DNA from: Pipra filicauda
Lineage: Eukaryota; Chordata; Aves; Passeriformes; Pipridae
NCBI RefSeq assembly: GCF_003945595.2
Contig: NW_024104443.1
Location: 3,286,001-3,350,000 of the forward strand
Reading direction: 5' to 3'
Length of the DNA: 64,000 nt
The position numbers and the translations under genes were made by a program. Shown here piece after piece: positions 35,277 to 47,130 of this stretch (position 1 is the first letter of the stretch; every line of letters starts with the position of its first letter). The notes beneath the pieces were generated by a model. The model was not told the origin of the DNA, did not search any database, and was given only the letters and a program-made list of their open reading frames with translations.

Positions 35277-37965
35277 TCAGAGGAAGGTTTTAGATTATAC
35301 TTTAAGGAAAGAAAGTGACTAGTAATCCACCACACTGGTGCTGTAGGTCTCCAATTATGAGTAGCAAGTGAGGATCATGCAGACCTCTTTCTTCTGAAGC
35401 TGGAAAGGATTAAGTTACACACCCAGAATGCAATTCATTTTAAGAGAAAACAAACCTAACATATTTATTAATTTGAAGTCAATGAACACTAAAAGCAAAG
35501 GACGCATACTGCTTACAGTGGAATACACTGGTGTCTTTAAAGAAAGATACAGGAGGAAGAAATGGAAAAAGAAACAACAAAAAACCAACAGGAAATAAAT
35601 TTAGGAATTTCATCACAGAAGAAGAAGGATTACCTAAATTGAATTCAAGAGACGACATTAGCAGTGTCATTCCTCAGTGTACACTTTTGACAGAACAAGA
35701 GGGAGAACGGAGTTGATAATATGGCTGTGAAATACCAATTAAGAGCATCTAGACACAGTATTTACTTTTCATTGACTGATTTACAGTGCTACAAATGCAC
35801 AGAGCTGAAGCTTAATGTACGGGAAAAAGCACTGCTAAAACAGATGTTCAGTGAAAAGTCAAACCAGCAGAATTTCATGTTTAGCAGCTCAAATCAACCC
35901 TCACAACCATGATTATCATCACAAAGACAAATAACAGAGATGAAAAAGCTTAAACCCAGAATGAAATCAATAGTTTAGAGTTCAGAATGGTTGCCTGGCT
36001 TCAAATAGGTTTTAACTGATCTACCTTGACAGATCACCGATGAACAGTCACAGCCTATATTAAGGTAAAAGAATATGAGAAGAAAGTGTGGACTTCCCAT
36101 ATACAAGCAGTAGTACATAAAGCCAGTATTCTCAAGATTTCTCAACTTTAGCTTCAAGAACGTCTTACTTGAAAACTTTTCCAAGTCCATTTGGCTGTCT
36201 ACAAACTTTATTAGTCAGTTTGCCATCCATTCTGAGTTGAAACCTGGCTAAGCAAGCTCAGTTTCAACAAAAAGATCACATAACACATAATGTGTGTTAA
36301 TAAGTGGCTATGCCTGTGCTGCCTATTAGTGTGGGATACTCTGGTTTCTTTTTGCTTTCTCAGAAACATTGCTTCTCATCTGAGCTTTTTGTTCTTTGGG
36401 AATTGTACATTTCCTAAATATTTTCTTTATGGTAATGTCCAGTTTATACTGTTAATGTCCTCAATTATTATAATGTCATACCTTGTTTCCATACTATATA
36501 TTTAATTTAATAGTTATGTACTAAAACCCCCTGAATCTCACATTTTCATCAACCAAGTGAAATGATGGTCACTTGAGATCATCACTAAGAGATCTAAGCC
36601 TTCCAATACCATATTGTAGAACTCCGAAACAGAGTTAGTTATTTGTGCAAGGCTGGTTCAATGTAGAACTTTCTTTTCAAACTTCATATCTATAGAGACT
36701 TGAAGTTTAATCCCATGAGCTACTTTTGCCACACCAACAAAATTATAAATCTATTGGAATAAAACCTTAAGATGCTAAAACAACCTGAATGATTCTCTAC
36801 ATCTCTTTTCTGCTCTCTGTCTCTTTTGTCTTTTAAATGCTCTGTTAGCAGAACAGACATAATCATGTAAAATTTCTACTGCTGCTAGCTTGAAACGAGC
36901 CAATTAGAAAGAGGGTTTTGCAATCAGCTGTTTGATAGATTTAACAGACACAATATGACATATTAAAAGTAAAATGTCTCCTTTACATCTAAATAATGTC
37001 AACTAACATTCTTCTCTTCATAGAAGTACAAAACAGTTGTCCTCTGAATACATAAAATATTCTGTTTCAAGATTAGATCAAGCTGTCCGGACATGAAACC
37101 AAGATCAGCACTCTTTCCCTGAGCTCATCTGATTCACTGATGGAGTCCTGCTGATTCCCATGGAGTCTCTGAGGACTGATGTGGATGTGAGCTGGACTGG
37201 ATGGCATCCTCAACTCCTTTGAGCCTCCTTTTGAGGCTTTGAGATGACAGTTCAGCTCCTCTATTTACAATGGCAATGACCTCTTTCTCTTTTTTCCCCA
37301 GAGGTCAACAAAGCTGCAAATGAATGGGCATATGTGAGGGAAGGAAGCTGCACAATCATCATCCTACTAGACAACCCAGATAAAAAGCAGTACGAAAAGA
37401 CAAGATGGTGAATGTTTCGCAGCCTCTTTGAAGCTTTTCCCCTCCCATCATTCCCAACTCCTTGTTTGCTGCAATTTGGGTGAAAGCAGATGCATCTTGT
37501 CCTCAGCATACTCACAATGGCCTAAAGCTCTCAAATGTCTACTTAGCAGTCATGTGAAACAGTGGTTTGTAGAGGTTCAGGGATTTATTGTATATTTCAG
37601 ATGTACAGAAGAGGAAATGTAATGTAAGCCAACATATGTCTTGCAACAATCTCCAAAGAAACCAGATTCCCTCCCAGCATAGAAATGTTTTTTTTTTCAT
37701 ACATATTTATTTTTATATTATTTTCATAAAGGTTGCTGCCACATCAGGCAGAGAGAAGGCAGTCTCCATTTTCATGAGAAAAGCCAAAGACTAAATTTAG
37801 TAAAATCATTTTGGTATTCTAGCCAAAATTAACTTTAGCCCTAAAGAGTAGAGGTAACCTTTTCCCCTGCAAACCCCCTCAGTTTAGTGTGTTTGGTTGG
37901 TACCTTGCCTGATATGGCAAATCAAGCTCACAAATGCAGTGCACTTGTTCCCTGTGTACCACACT

Positions 37966-38091
37966 TCAAAACCAAACTAAACCAAAATCTAAACAAAACA
38001 ACAAAAAATCAGACCCAAAAAACCTAGCCCACAAACAACCAACAACAAAATACCACACAACCACAAACAAACAAACCCCCAACAAAAACAT
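37966..38091. repeat. A/C-biased low-complexity tract (about 125 bp)
   Basis: The plus strand is nearly all A and C (AAACCAAACTAAACC, ACAAACAACCAACAACAAA, CAAACAAACAAACCCCC words). No constant period. On the pre-mRNA it is a U/G tract. Confidence 0.8.
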
Positions 38092-41000
38092 GTTTCATTG
38101 AGCTGGTAAGGTTAGACAACAGAAATTTCCACATGTGTGCTGGAGTCACAGGCACAGCTCCTTGCTTTGTGAGTGCTGGAACTAATGCCTGGTTCCCCGT
38201 GAATTGCATTTTGGGGTAAAGTGCAATACACAGAGATCTCCTGTGTCAGTGTCTCCAGAGACTTCTCTTGTCCCCTACCCATCCTTCTGCTGATCCTTTG
38301 CTGCTTCTGTCTGTAAAGACTCATGCTGCAATGCTGCCTTCAGCTGGGAGCCTTTCTGGAATTAATTTCTTCTTCTCTTTTTTTTGCACAAGAACATATA
38401 ATTTTCATGAAACTTGTTGGAATTGCATAGTCTTTGAGATCACTCACTTTGCATTAGATTTGCTTGGCATTGAATAAAACAATTAAGTAGTAAGGGAAAA
38501 GACAGAAGAACAGATTGGTAGACTACATAGGGACAGGAAGACACGCTCACATCACAGTCCTCCTTTGCAGAGGAGAGGAGGCTGGAATTGACATACATAC
38601 CCTCTGCACTAAGGTACTGAGTGGTATTTAGGACAGAAATAATGATCCTGAATATCTTAGCATTTTCTCTGGCTTCTCAACACACAGGCTACAATTTTCC
38701 CTATTTTATTGCCTTGTTTCTTATTTTACTCTCCTCCATATCACTAACTACCACATTAAATCCCTCTCTTTTTTCCTTTCATTTTTTTTTCCTTCACTGT
38801 TGTGCTTCAACATAACAGAAGCTGGTACATCACAACTAAAAGTTGCACTGACCAATATCAAACTGATCCATCCTTATTCACAAGCTCTCTAGACTTTGTG
38901 TCAATTTTTCATCTGCTCCTCTATTCTGTGTCACCTCTTGAAAGGAGAGGTTGGTTCTGGAGTCTTTGACCCAGTCCTTCAGTGATTTAGAAACCATTCT
39001 TCTTTTGATGTTAAGCTGTCATAGCCTCTTGCAAACCCTGGAAAATAGCCAGATCTATCACATCCTTCTGAAGATTAGCTAGTTTCCAAAGATTTAATGA
39101 CTATTCAGGGAATTTTTAAGAGGATAAAATTACACAATTGTATAGTGCATTGCATTCTAGAGAACCCCAAGCCAGATTTAAGCTATTTTTAAAGAAAATG
39201 AGCCATTTTTCAACTACAGAAGCTCTACTTCTTCCAAGCAATTAAACAATTGGACTCCAATAACCTAAAATCAGCCAAGGCATTTGAAAAGGAAAATGGC
39301 TAAAGGAAAACAACCTTTGGCTGAAATCTCATGTGCCAGCAATTTAGGCTAAAACCTATTCTGTAAATCTCAGAGGAGAAGTGCTGACTTAGTGACATGC
39401 TTGCTTGCAGTAAAATGAAGTATAAACAACTATTTACATTCATTTCATGCAAAATGTATCATCACTACAGAAGCACAAAAGAAAATATGGCACTAACAGA
39501 CAGGTCTGATTTTATCAAGGCAATGGATATCATAGCAATTTTAAGTCTTTTGAGAAGGAAAAGTCTTTCATTTTCCTAATCTAGTCTCTGTTTCTGCAGT
39601 TGTATATCCTCCTTTTTTTTTTTTAACATTTCTTTAGCAGAATGAGTGTAGAAGGTTAGAAATTATTTTCTTTTTTTTTTTTCATCTTAACATTTAGTTT
39701 GCTTATCTTTCTTCTTAATAGGTTCATCTGCTGTGGAACTGCTCCTCTCAGCACTCCAGGGCTTGGAAATGCTCATAGTATAGCTGCCAAATTAAAAAGA
39801 CCTGGTTGGTTGATGAGGTTCCCAAAAGGTTCAGACCCACCCACTCTGTTCCATTTTGATATTCTCTGCAACAAAGACCTAACTATTGTAAGGTTAATCA
39901 CTATCTTCATTTGTGTAATGAAAAGTGTGATCTCACTGGGTCTTCAACTGTAATCAAACTTTACAGTATGGAAAAATTCAGAATTACAGGTCTACTTCTA
40001 CAAATTCCCATATCTGTTACGTTGCCTAGAAGCCACCACAATGTCTTTTACTGACAGACCCACTAGTATCCATGACAATCCACAGAGTTGCAATCTGGTA
40101 AATTATATTCCAATGTCAGAAGACAAAAACCTCAAGTGCCCTTCATTTTCACTATCGCTTTCTTTCCTATATCTGGATGGAATAAGTCTTTTAGCCACAA
40201 ATGAAAAATGGTTTTGTCTCTTTTTTTTTCTCACTGGAGCCACATATTGATGTGGCAAGGCAGACAATAGCCAATCACAAAAGAATGATGTGCTATTGTA
40301 TTCAACTGCTTTATTAGTTATAGTCATTCTGTGATTCCAGAGAACCCAGTCAAACTTACGGAGGCCCGCCAAAAGAGCAGAAAACATTTAGATCACGGGT
40401 CTGATTTATTTAAGCATCTGTTTGCTCTCTGTGCATCAGAAACATTAAAGTTAGAAAATGTTGCATGAAGACAACCTCCACTCTCCTCTCAGTTATATAA
40501 TGATGAAATTTTATGATGAAATTGCACAATACAATGTATGGTGCAATCAAGTAATGAAAGGTTCTACTGAAATGAAAAACACAGAGGAAGAGATAGGTTG
40601 CTATGGGAACCACGTATCTGAATTCTCTGACTTATGTGTAACTAAAATCTCAAATTTTATGTTCCATTAATGCAGAATTCTTAAATTTTTACATTTAATA
40701 ATGAACATAAACTAGTATGCTGGTTCTAATATACTTTAACTGTATGTTTAGGAGAATCAGATAAAACATTATTACATTTATGTTATCTAACAAGCTCCAC
40801 ACAAAAAAAATTGCATGCTAGTAACACAGAAAAATGGAACATTTCTTACCTCTTTTGTATAAATCATAAAATGCTTTTGTGGTTTGTAATCCTTTTGAAA
40901 CAAGCTAGAGGGCTTATATAAAGCTGAACTTCTATAACCACATGCTAATCTTTTTGTTACTACTTTATTTTCACTGAAGTTTCAAAGAAAAAAAAAAAAT

Positions 41001-41429
41001 CCATTGTCTGGTCCTGTACACCTGCCTTCTTCAGATGAATACACATAAGTGGGCTCTTCACAACAATACACCAAACCCTCTGCTTGGATTTTCCTCTCAT
41101 TTTTGCATGCCAAGTGATTATTCTCTCCTCCTTCAAGTACCTTCTCTAATCACACCTCTTGTGAAACCAAACAGTGCCGACACCCTTTGCCAGTAACACC
41201 TGCTTCTCTCTGCTTACGAAGGATCAACCGGTGCGTTGGCAAGGTTTGTATATGTGTGCTGCAAGATCATCAGCGCACCAGGTTCCTACCTATCCTCTTC
41301 CACTCACGCTCTTGACGTGGGCCAAGAGACCTCTATATTATTTTGTAGTGTCAGTATATAACCAAACAAAATCCATGCTTTTGCAAAAGGGCACTGGGAT
41401 AGTGGGATTTTTGCTTCTTTGTTCCCTAT

Positions 41430-41660
41430 AGCTGTACTACATAACTTCGGGATGGGGGAGCTTTGGAAGGCAGTGTACGTGGTGCAGCCCCGAAGTCCTC
41501 AGGAGGTGCTGTCTGTTTGTGCTGACCTTGCAGCCTGTAGCAGACTGGTCAGAATCACCACATCTCCTTCTGCCTCTCCACAGTGCATCTCCTGCATCCG
41601 TGTGAGAGAGCACACCCTGCTGTCTGGCTGCTGTGCCCAGGTCACCCCTATGGAGAGATG
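41430..41660. other. GC-rich patch of unknown origin
   Basis: A G+C-rich stretch within AT-rich intron, with an 81-codon plus-strand frame lacking recognisable motifs. No repeat family was recognised. Confidence 0.3.
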
Positions 41661-42139
41661 GTGAGGCTGGAGATGGGAAGATGGAAGAGGTTTGTTTACT
41701 TTCTAAAAGCGATCAAGCACAATCCCTTTGTTTAATGTTCAGTCTTACCAACTTGCCAGTGCTTTTCTGTTTTGTATTGACTTAAATTACAGGGGGCAAT
41801 TTTGGCCTTTTAAATATAAAGAGAAGTATATGTCAGATTCAGAGATCTCACAGTAGCTAAACTAAACCATATATCCTTCAGGGTTTTCTCTGAATGAAAC
41901 AAAAGCAAATCACATGAGGATTCCAGCATTAAAGCTTTATATTAAATTTCTGTTAGTGTATGCAACTAAACTTTCAACTTCCTATGTTCACAATTATTTT
42001 GTGGGACACGCAAAAGACTTCTGTCCATCACTTCACTTTTTAAACTGCTTTTAAGAGGAGAATTTAGGTCAGAATAACTTTTGAGGTTCTAATTAAGGAC
42101 ATTTCCTCATCCTTCAGGCTTATTCCCATCCATTGTCAT

Positions 42140-42560
42140 GGTGCAAAATGTGTGAAACCCCCAAAAATCCCCCGGGGCAGCTGACACAGGATTCTTATGC
42201 CAACCCTCAATGGAGGGGATTGTGTTTCCTTGGCCTTGACAGAGTAGACAGGCAGCAGCACCCGCTGAGTCCGGCTGCCTGGGAATCCACAACAGGAGCG
42301 GAGCATCAAGTGGCCGGCCGTGTTGGCTGGCACGGCGTGGCTGCAGTCAGTGGGGAGAGGGTCCCCAGCAATGCCACACATCCCTGCCATCCGCACCTGT
42401 TCCCACTGACACCTGCTGCCCCATGGCCATAGATGGCTGTCCCCAGGGCTGCAGTGCTGATTGGGACGCTCTGCTCCTCTCCCTTTGGGGCTTTTTTTTG
42501 GGTGTGTGTTTCTCTTCACCCATGCTGCTGTCACACTTCCTGGCTCTCATGCGGTCACAG
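42140..42560. other. GC-rich island of unknown origin (about 420 bp)
   Basis: The most GC-rich stretch in the large intron, with several CpGs (CCCCGGGG, GGCCGGCCG, GGCACGGCG). Open frames of 132, 99, 84 and 127 codons overlap it in several phases, a by-product of few stop codons in GC-rich DNA. It could be an inserted LTR-type piece or a CpG-bearing regulatory element. Neither terminal repeats nor a target duplication could be confirmed. Confidence 0.4.
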
Positions 42561-42591
42561 CCTACAGGAGCACAGCAATTGTGCTTTCCAG

Positions 42592-42652
42592 ATATATACA
42601 CTTAAATATGTGTATATATATCTATACATATATCTATATATATGCATACACA
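42592..42652. repeat. TA/TATC/TATG microsatellite
   Basis: Imperfect alternation of TATA, TATC, TGTA and CATA units over about 60 bp, directly after the GC-rich island. Likely polymorphic. Confidence 0.8.
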
Positions 42653-45008
42653 CCCTCTACTAGATCACTTCCCAGCATCTTTTTGTTCAGATCTAGACGG
42701 ATTTTTCAGAAATCTTCACACACTCATGATCAGTCTCCATTTGTTATGGTGCAGTTTAATACCAGCTTAATATTGCTAGTGTGGTGGATTAGCAGAGTTA
42801 AAAAAAAGGGATGTGCTTTTCCAGACAAGATTGACATTTCCTAAATAATGAATTCATGTGAATGAGATTAATTAGAGGTGTTAAGATTAGTGACATAAAC
42901 GCAACACTGACCTAGTTGTGATTACAGCTTCTGATAAAATCCACTCTACAGATACGTGAGATTTAAAAAGAAAAAAAATCAGCCTTGGACAAACACAATT
43001 TCTCTCAACTGTTATTAAAAATTTACTGTTGAATGCATCCTTTACACCCAAAGACTGTATTAAAACGAAACTTCTGTGCAGCCGTTTTTCAAACGTGTAT
43101 TTGAAAAGACAGTCAAATTCTGCTCTCTTGTGTTAAAAAGATCTGACAAGGTTCCAGAGACTGACTGTCAGTACTTTATGCACAAAATTAGCAGATTATT
43201 TACTTAGATCAGAGATGTTCTCAGGATATTCATGTTTTAGTGCCTTTTGAGTATCTCAGTGGTTCTGACCCCTTACTGAGAGTTCAAAGGCCTGTCACAG
43301 GCATTGCCTTTGAGTTACAGAAACACAGAAGATGTAGGTAAAGACAAAAACCTTCAGGTTACTGCTCTGCTTTTCCCACCATTCTTTCTGCATGCTGCCC
43401 TCCCATGAATCTGTGCCTTCTGCAGAATGAAGATTAGCACTACAGCCTAGTGGTAAATATCTGATTTTCCATCACCTGTCTTGGAAGGCAGATTTACAGA
43501 AAATAGCACCCCACTATTTCTCAAGGCTCAGTATTTGTGGAACAACTCCATGAAGATGAAGCTTCTATATTCTGGCTCCTTCCACTATTTCACTGTCAGG
43601 CGCACAACCAGTCTGCAACCAGACCTGGATTGCCAAATGCTGCAAAGATGACCTAATGCCAGAGTAATTACATCCCTGACTCGCCTTTGCCCCTTGGTCA
43701 CAGCATAATATCAGTCCATAACATCTTTGACTGATTTTTCAAAACCGTTGAAGTGTATGAAGTATTTAAGTGGCCAGGTTTTCTCTAAGCTTTATTGAGA
43801 GAAGAAGTTATTGATGAGCCATCGTATATTTGATTTGTACTAGGTTTTGCTGTCAGACACAAAAATGTATGAATGGAAAAATAAACTTTACAGTAGTTCA
43901 TTTCAACTTCTTTAGGGAATATGAGGCCCCTTAAAAATAAACACTATAATCATCAACAGGTTATTTCTCTCTTTCTTTTTATGTTCGTTTATCATAATCC
44001 TCCTCTGGCTCCAGCACTTCCAGATGGAGCACCACCCTCAACATTTTCATTTGTGTCTAATTTAGTCAGACATATACACAAATACAAGGCTGAAGTCAGA
44101 TCTCATTTACAGTAGTGTAAATCTGTAGCTGGATTTGGAACAGCTGGATAGATACCAGTCAAGTTATTCTAGATGTACAGTGGTGTTACCAAGTTTGTTA
44201 CATCAGTGTTACTATCTCTTGATATATACAGTATTTGAAATATGTAGGACTTAATATAAATGTCTGCAGAAAAAAATAACTATTTCAAAGCAGCTGGTGC
44301 CTTTCCATGCTATAAATGGGAACCTTTAATACTAAATGCCATATTCAAAATACGTAAAAAATGTGAAATACGGAACTTGAGGAATTTGATATACAGAGTA
44401 ACACATATATTTACAGAATCTTCTGCCACAAAAATTTACTACCAGAAAGAATGACAGCTGATACAAATTATTCTTTGCATATATTTTGAGCATTATTTAT
44501 GCTCTAAAAGATTCCACAGAGATTGTGAAATTATACATTTAGGATCTGCTTTACAGATCATTAAAATGTAACCATCCCGGGGAGAATATAGCACCAACAT
44601 CTGTAGCTAAAAGAGCCAGTGAACTTTTCAGAAGCAGAAATGATAGGTACCTCAGACAAATAAAATTGTAACACATGATATAAGTTACTTGGGATGGAAT
44701 TTCTCCTAGACCATGAGGCAAACACCTTCACTCTCAACCATGGGGCCAGGGAATCTCTGATAACCACAACATTTTGCTTTTCTATTTCATCTGAAACAGG
44801 GCACCTCCAGCAGCACTAAACTCTGCAGTACTGACTCAGCAGTGAAAATACCACCCACTAAGACAAGAATACCACTTCCTTCAGCACCTGAGTTTTCTTT
44901 GGAGGTCTCCCATAAAAATCTTGAATGTATCAATGTTCTGAACAGCTTTGTTTTTCCTCCACAATTTGAACACTTATTTTATAGTGGATCAAATGACAGG
45001 GTATCACC

Positions 45009-45026
45009 AAAAAAAAAAAAAAAAAA
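45009..45026. repeat. 18-base A run
   Basis: Pure A18 in the large intron, followed by GGTACC. No retrotransposon body was recognised on either side. Confidence 0.95.
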
Positions 45027-46468
45027 GGTACCAGTATGACAATGAGTAAATGTTGCTGAATAGCAGTTCCTTTTAAAGGAAGAAGAACATTTACTTTTAT
45101 TTTTATAGTGTCATAATTGTTTATCTATTGGTAAAAATGGCCAAATCAATATATTTTTCAAAAATAGTAAATTCCAATAGAGGTTATATCTCTGAAACTC
45201 TAGCCTCCTCTTTCATTGCAGTATGAAGGCCTTAAATAGCACAAACCAGTACCCATCAGCTGACTGTTCTGCTAATAGAGTCAAGTTGTTACCAAGCATA
45301 AAGAGAAGAAAGTCTCTTAATGAAGTTTAGAGTAAGCAAGCAGTATTTGAGAATCCAAACTGGTCCATGATTAAACTATGAAAACAGATAAACAATGCAG
45401 AGTTTCATATTTGATTTAAGATGGCTTTTTTCCCCTGTATGTATAAGTTCTGCCATTTACCTGAAATATTTGTGCAAATTGTGTCTATCCTTAAAGAGCT
45501 GCTAAAATCTCTATACTAGGATACGCCTACCAAAGTGTCATCTGCTAGAAACAAAGAACCGGGTTTTGTTTTCCTATGGAAAATCCTACAGGGGTGGTAA
45601 AATGCAGACAGAAACTTTGCAACCTGAAATTTCCAGATAAATTAACTAAACACTAGAAAAAAAAGGAGTGAGAAAGTACAGTAAGGAGTTGCATGGAGTA
45701 GCTGGATGAAACTCCAGAACTGGATGATTATCCCCAAAAGCTGATCCCTCAAACAAGTATTTTCCTGAATAATAATTTTATATGTTATACTGCTCCTAGC
45801 ACTCTGCTCTTTTCTTGAGAGAAGTAAGCACTTCTCACAAAAGGAAAGAATCAAAAATGACCAACTTAGCAAAAACTTGTCAGATTTTGAAAATGTTTTT
45901 GATAATTTAGGAAGGTTTCCAGGCAAGGGAATTCTAAATCTCCATTATTGCAAACTGTGCTATCATGGAGGCAAAAGCCCCTTTACATAAGATTATTCAA
46001 GGGTTAAGCTGGTACTGCACCTCCAGAAGATGCAGTTTAGCTCCACTTCTCTTACCAACTTCCCGCATGGGTTTTGTTAATTCACTTTACTATAGTTCTT
46101 CCTCTATAAAAAGCCGAATGACAGTATCCACCAGTATGATTGGCATGCTATAAGAAGGAAAAACCCAAGCAAGTGGCAATGTACTCAGCCAGGAGTCTAA
46201 ATTTGATATAGACAGACAGACCCTCACATACACCTGCAAAACTTGCTTTACATGCTGACCTCTGCAGCGTTGTTGAACAGAAGATAAGTTAAATTAACAA
46301 CATAATGGTCAGTTTTGGTGTTGTGCTTGGGAAAGAAGAAAACCTTAGAAAAAGAGTAGCTTCTAGTTCTTATTGAGAAAACAGAAGCGTCAGAAGCAGA
46401 CTCAAGACACAGTTTACAGAGATACTAGAAAAATCATGGGCGAGAAGGAGAAAAAAAGAAAAAGAGAT

Positions 46469-46506
46469 GGGAAGGTTTGGGAAGGGAAGGTTTGGGAAGG
46501 GAAGGG
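46469..46506. repeat. Short polypurine tandem repeat
   Basis: About two and a half copies of a 15-bp unit containing GAAGGTTTGGGAAGG, continuing an upstream purine-rich stretch (46440-46468). On the pre-mRNA this is C/U-rich. Confidence 0.7.
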
Positions 46507-46839
46507 AAAATTCTTAATTCAGAAATTAAATGTCTTGGTTGAAAATTTCAGCTGCTTCTGGAAGCAGCTAAAACATTCTAAACGTTATGGTTTTTCATTG
46601 TAAAACTGGATTTCTTTTTTTGGATACAATTACAGGTTTGTAAGATGAATTGGTATATTGGCCTGCCAAAGTCTTACTGTCTGAGATCTTAAAATCTTTA
46701 ATCATATGGTCTTTACACGCAGAAAATTCTGTGGGCTACAAAAGATGTCTCCACTTGAGTCCCCTAATTCTGCTGAAAATCTGGACAAATAAATAAGATT
46801 TCAGCCTATTTAACTTTTCTAAGACTTGGTAGAGATAGG

Positions 46840-47130
46840 CATGAAGGACACTGTGAACGTGGGCATAGCAGGTTCTGTTTCACTTGGTGAAAGCTTAGCT
46901 GTGGGCTCTGACCAGCTTTGGCATCTCTTGCTGCTGCAGCAAAAATCACTGTGCAGGGCTGCCTGCTCTGCCCTGCCACCTGCCACTGCTCACCCCATGC
47001 TGGAGTTGCAGAGGTGGAGCAGCCAAGAGGTGGGCATGCATTCCCTTCCTCTGACTCCGCTGTGAAGGTGGCGACCTCCAACGCAGGAAAGGCAGTAAAT
47101 AGCGTGGGGGCACTCACAACTCCAGATACC
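46840..47130. other. GC-rich patch of unknown origin
   Basis: Locally elevated G+C with CTGC-rich words (TGCTGCTGCAGC, GCCTGCTCTGCCCTGCC). Overlapping frames of 108, 84 and 79 codons on both strands argue for lack of stops rather than coding. No known repeat was recognised. Confidence 0.3.

Noticed and set aside
42133..42844. Frames of 60 to 132 codons on both strands
   Set aside because: Many overlapping frames in all phases over one GC-rich patch indicate absence of stops rather than coding.
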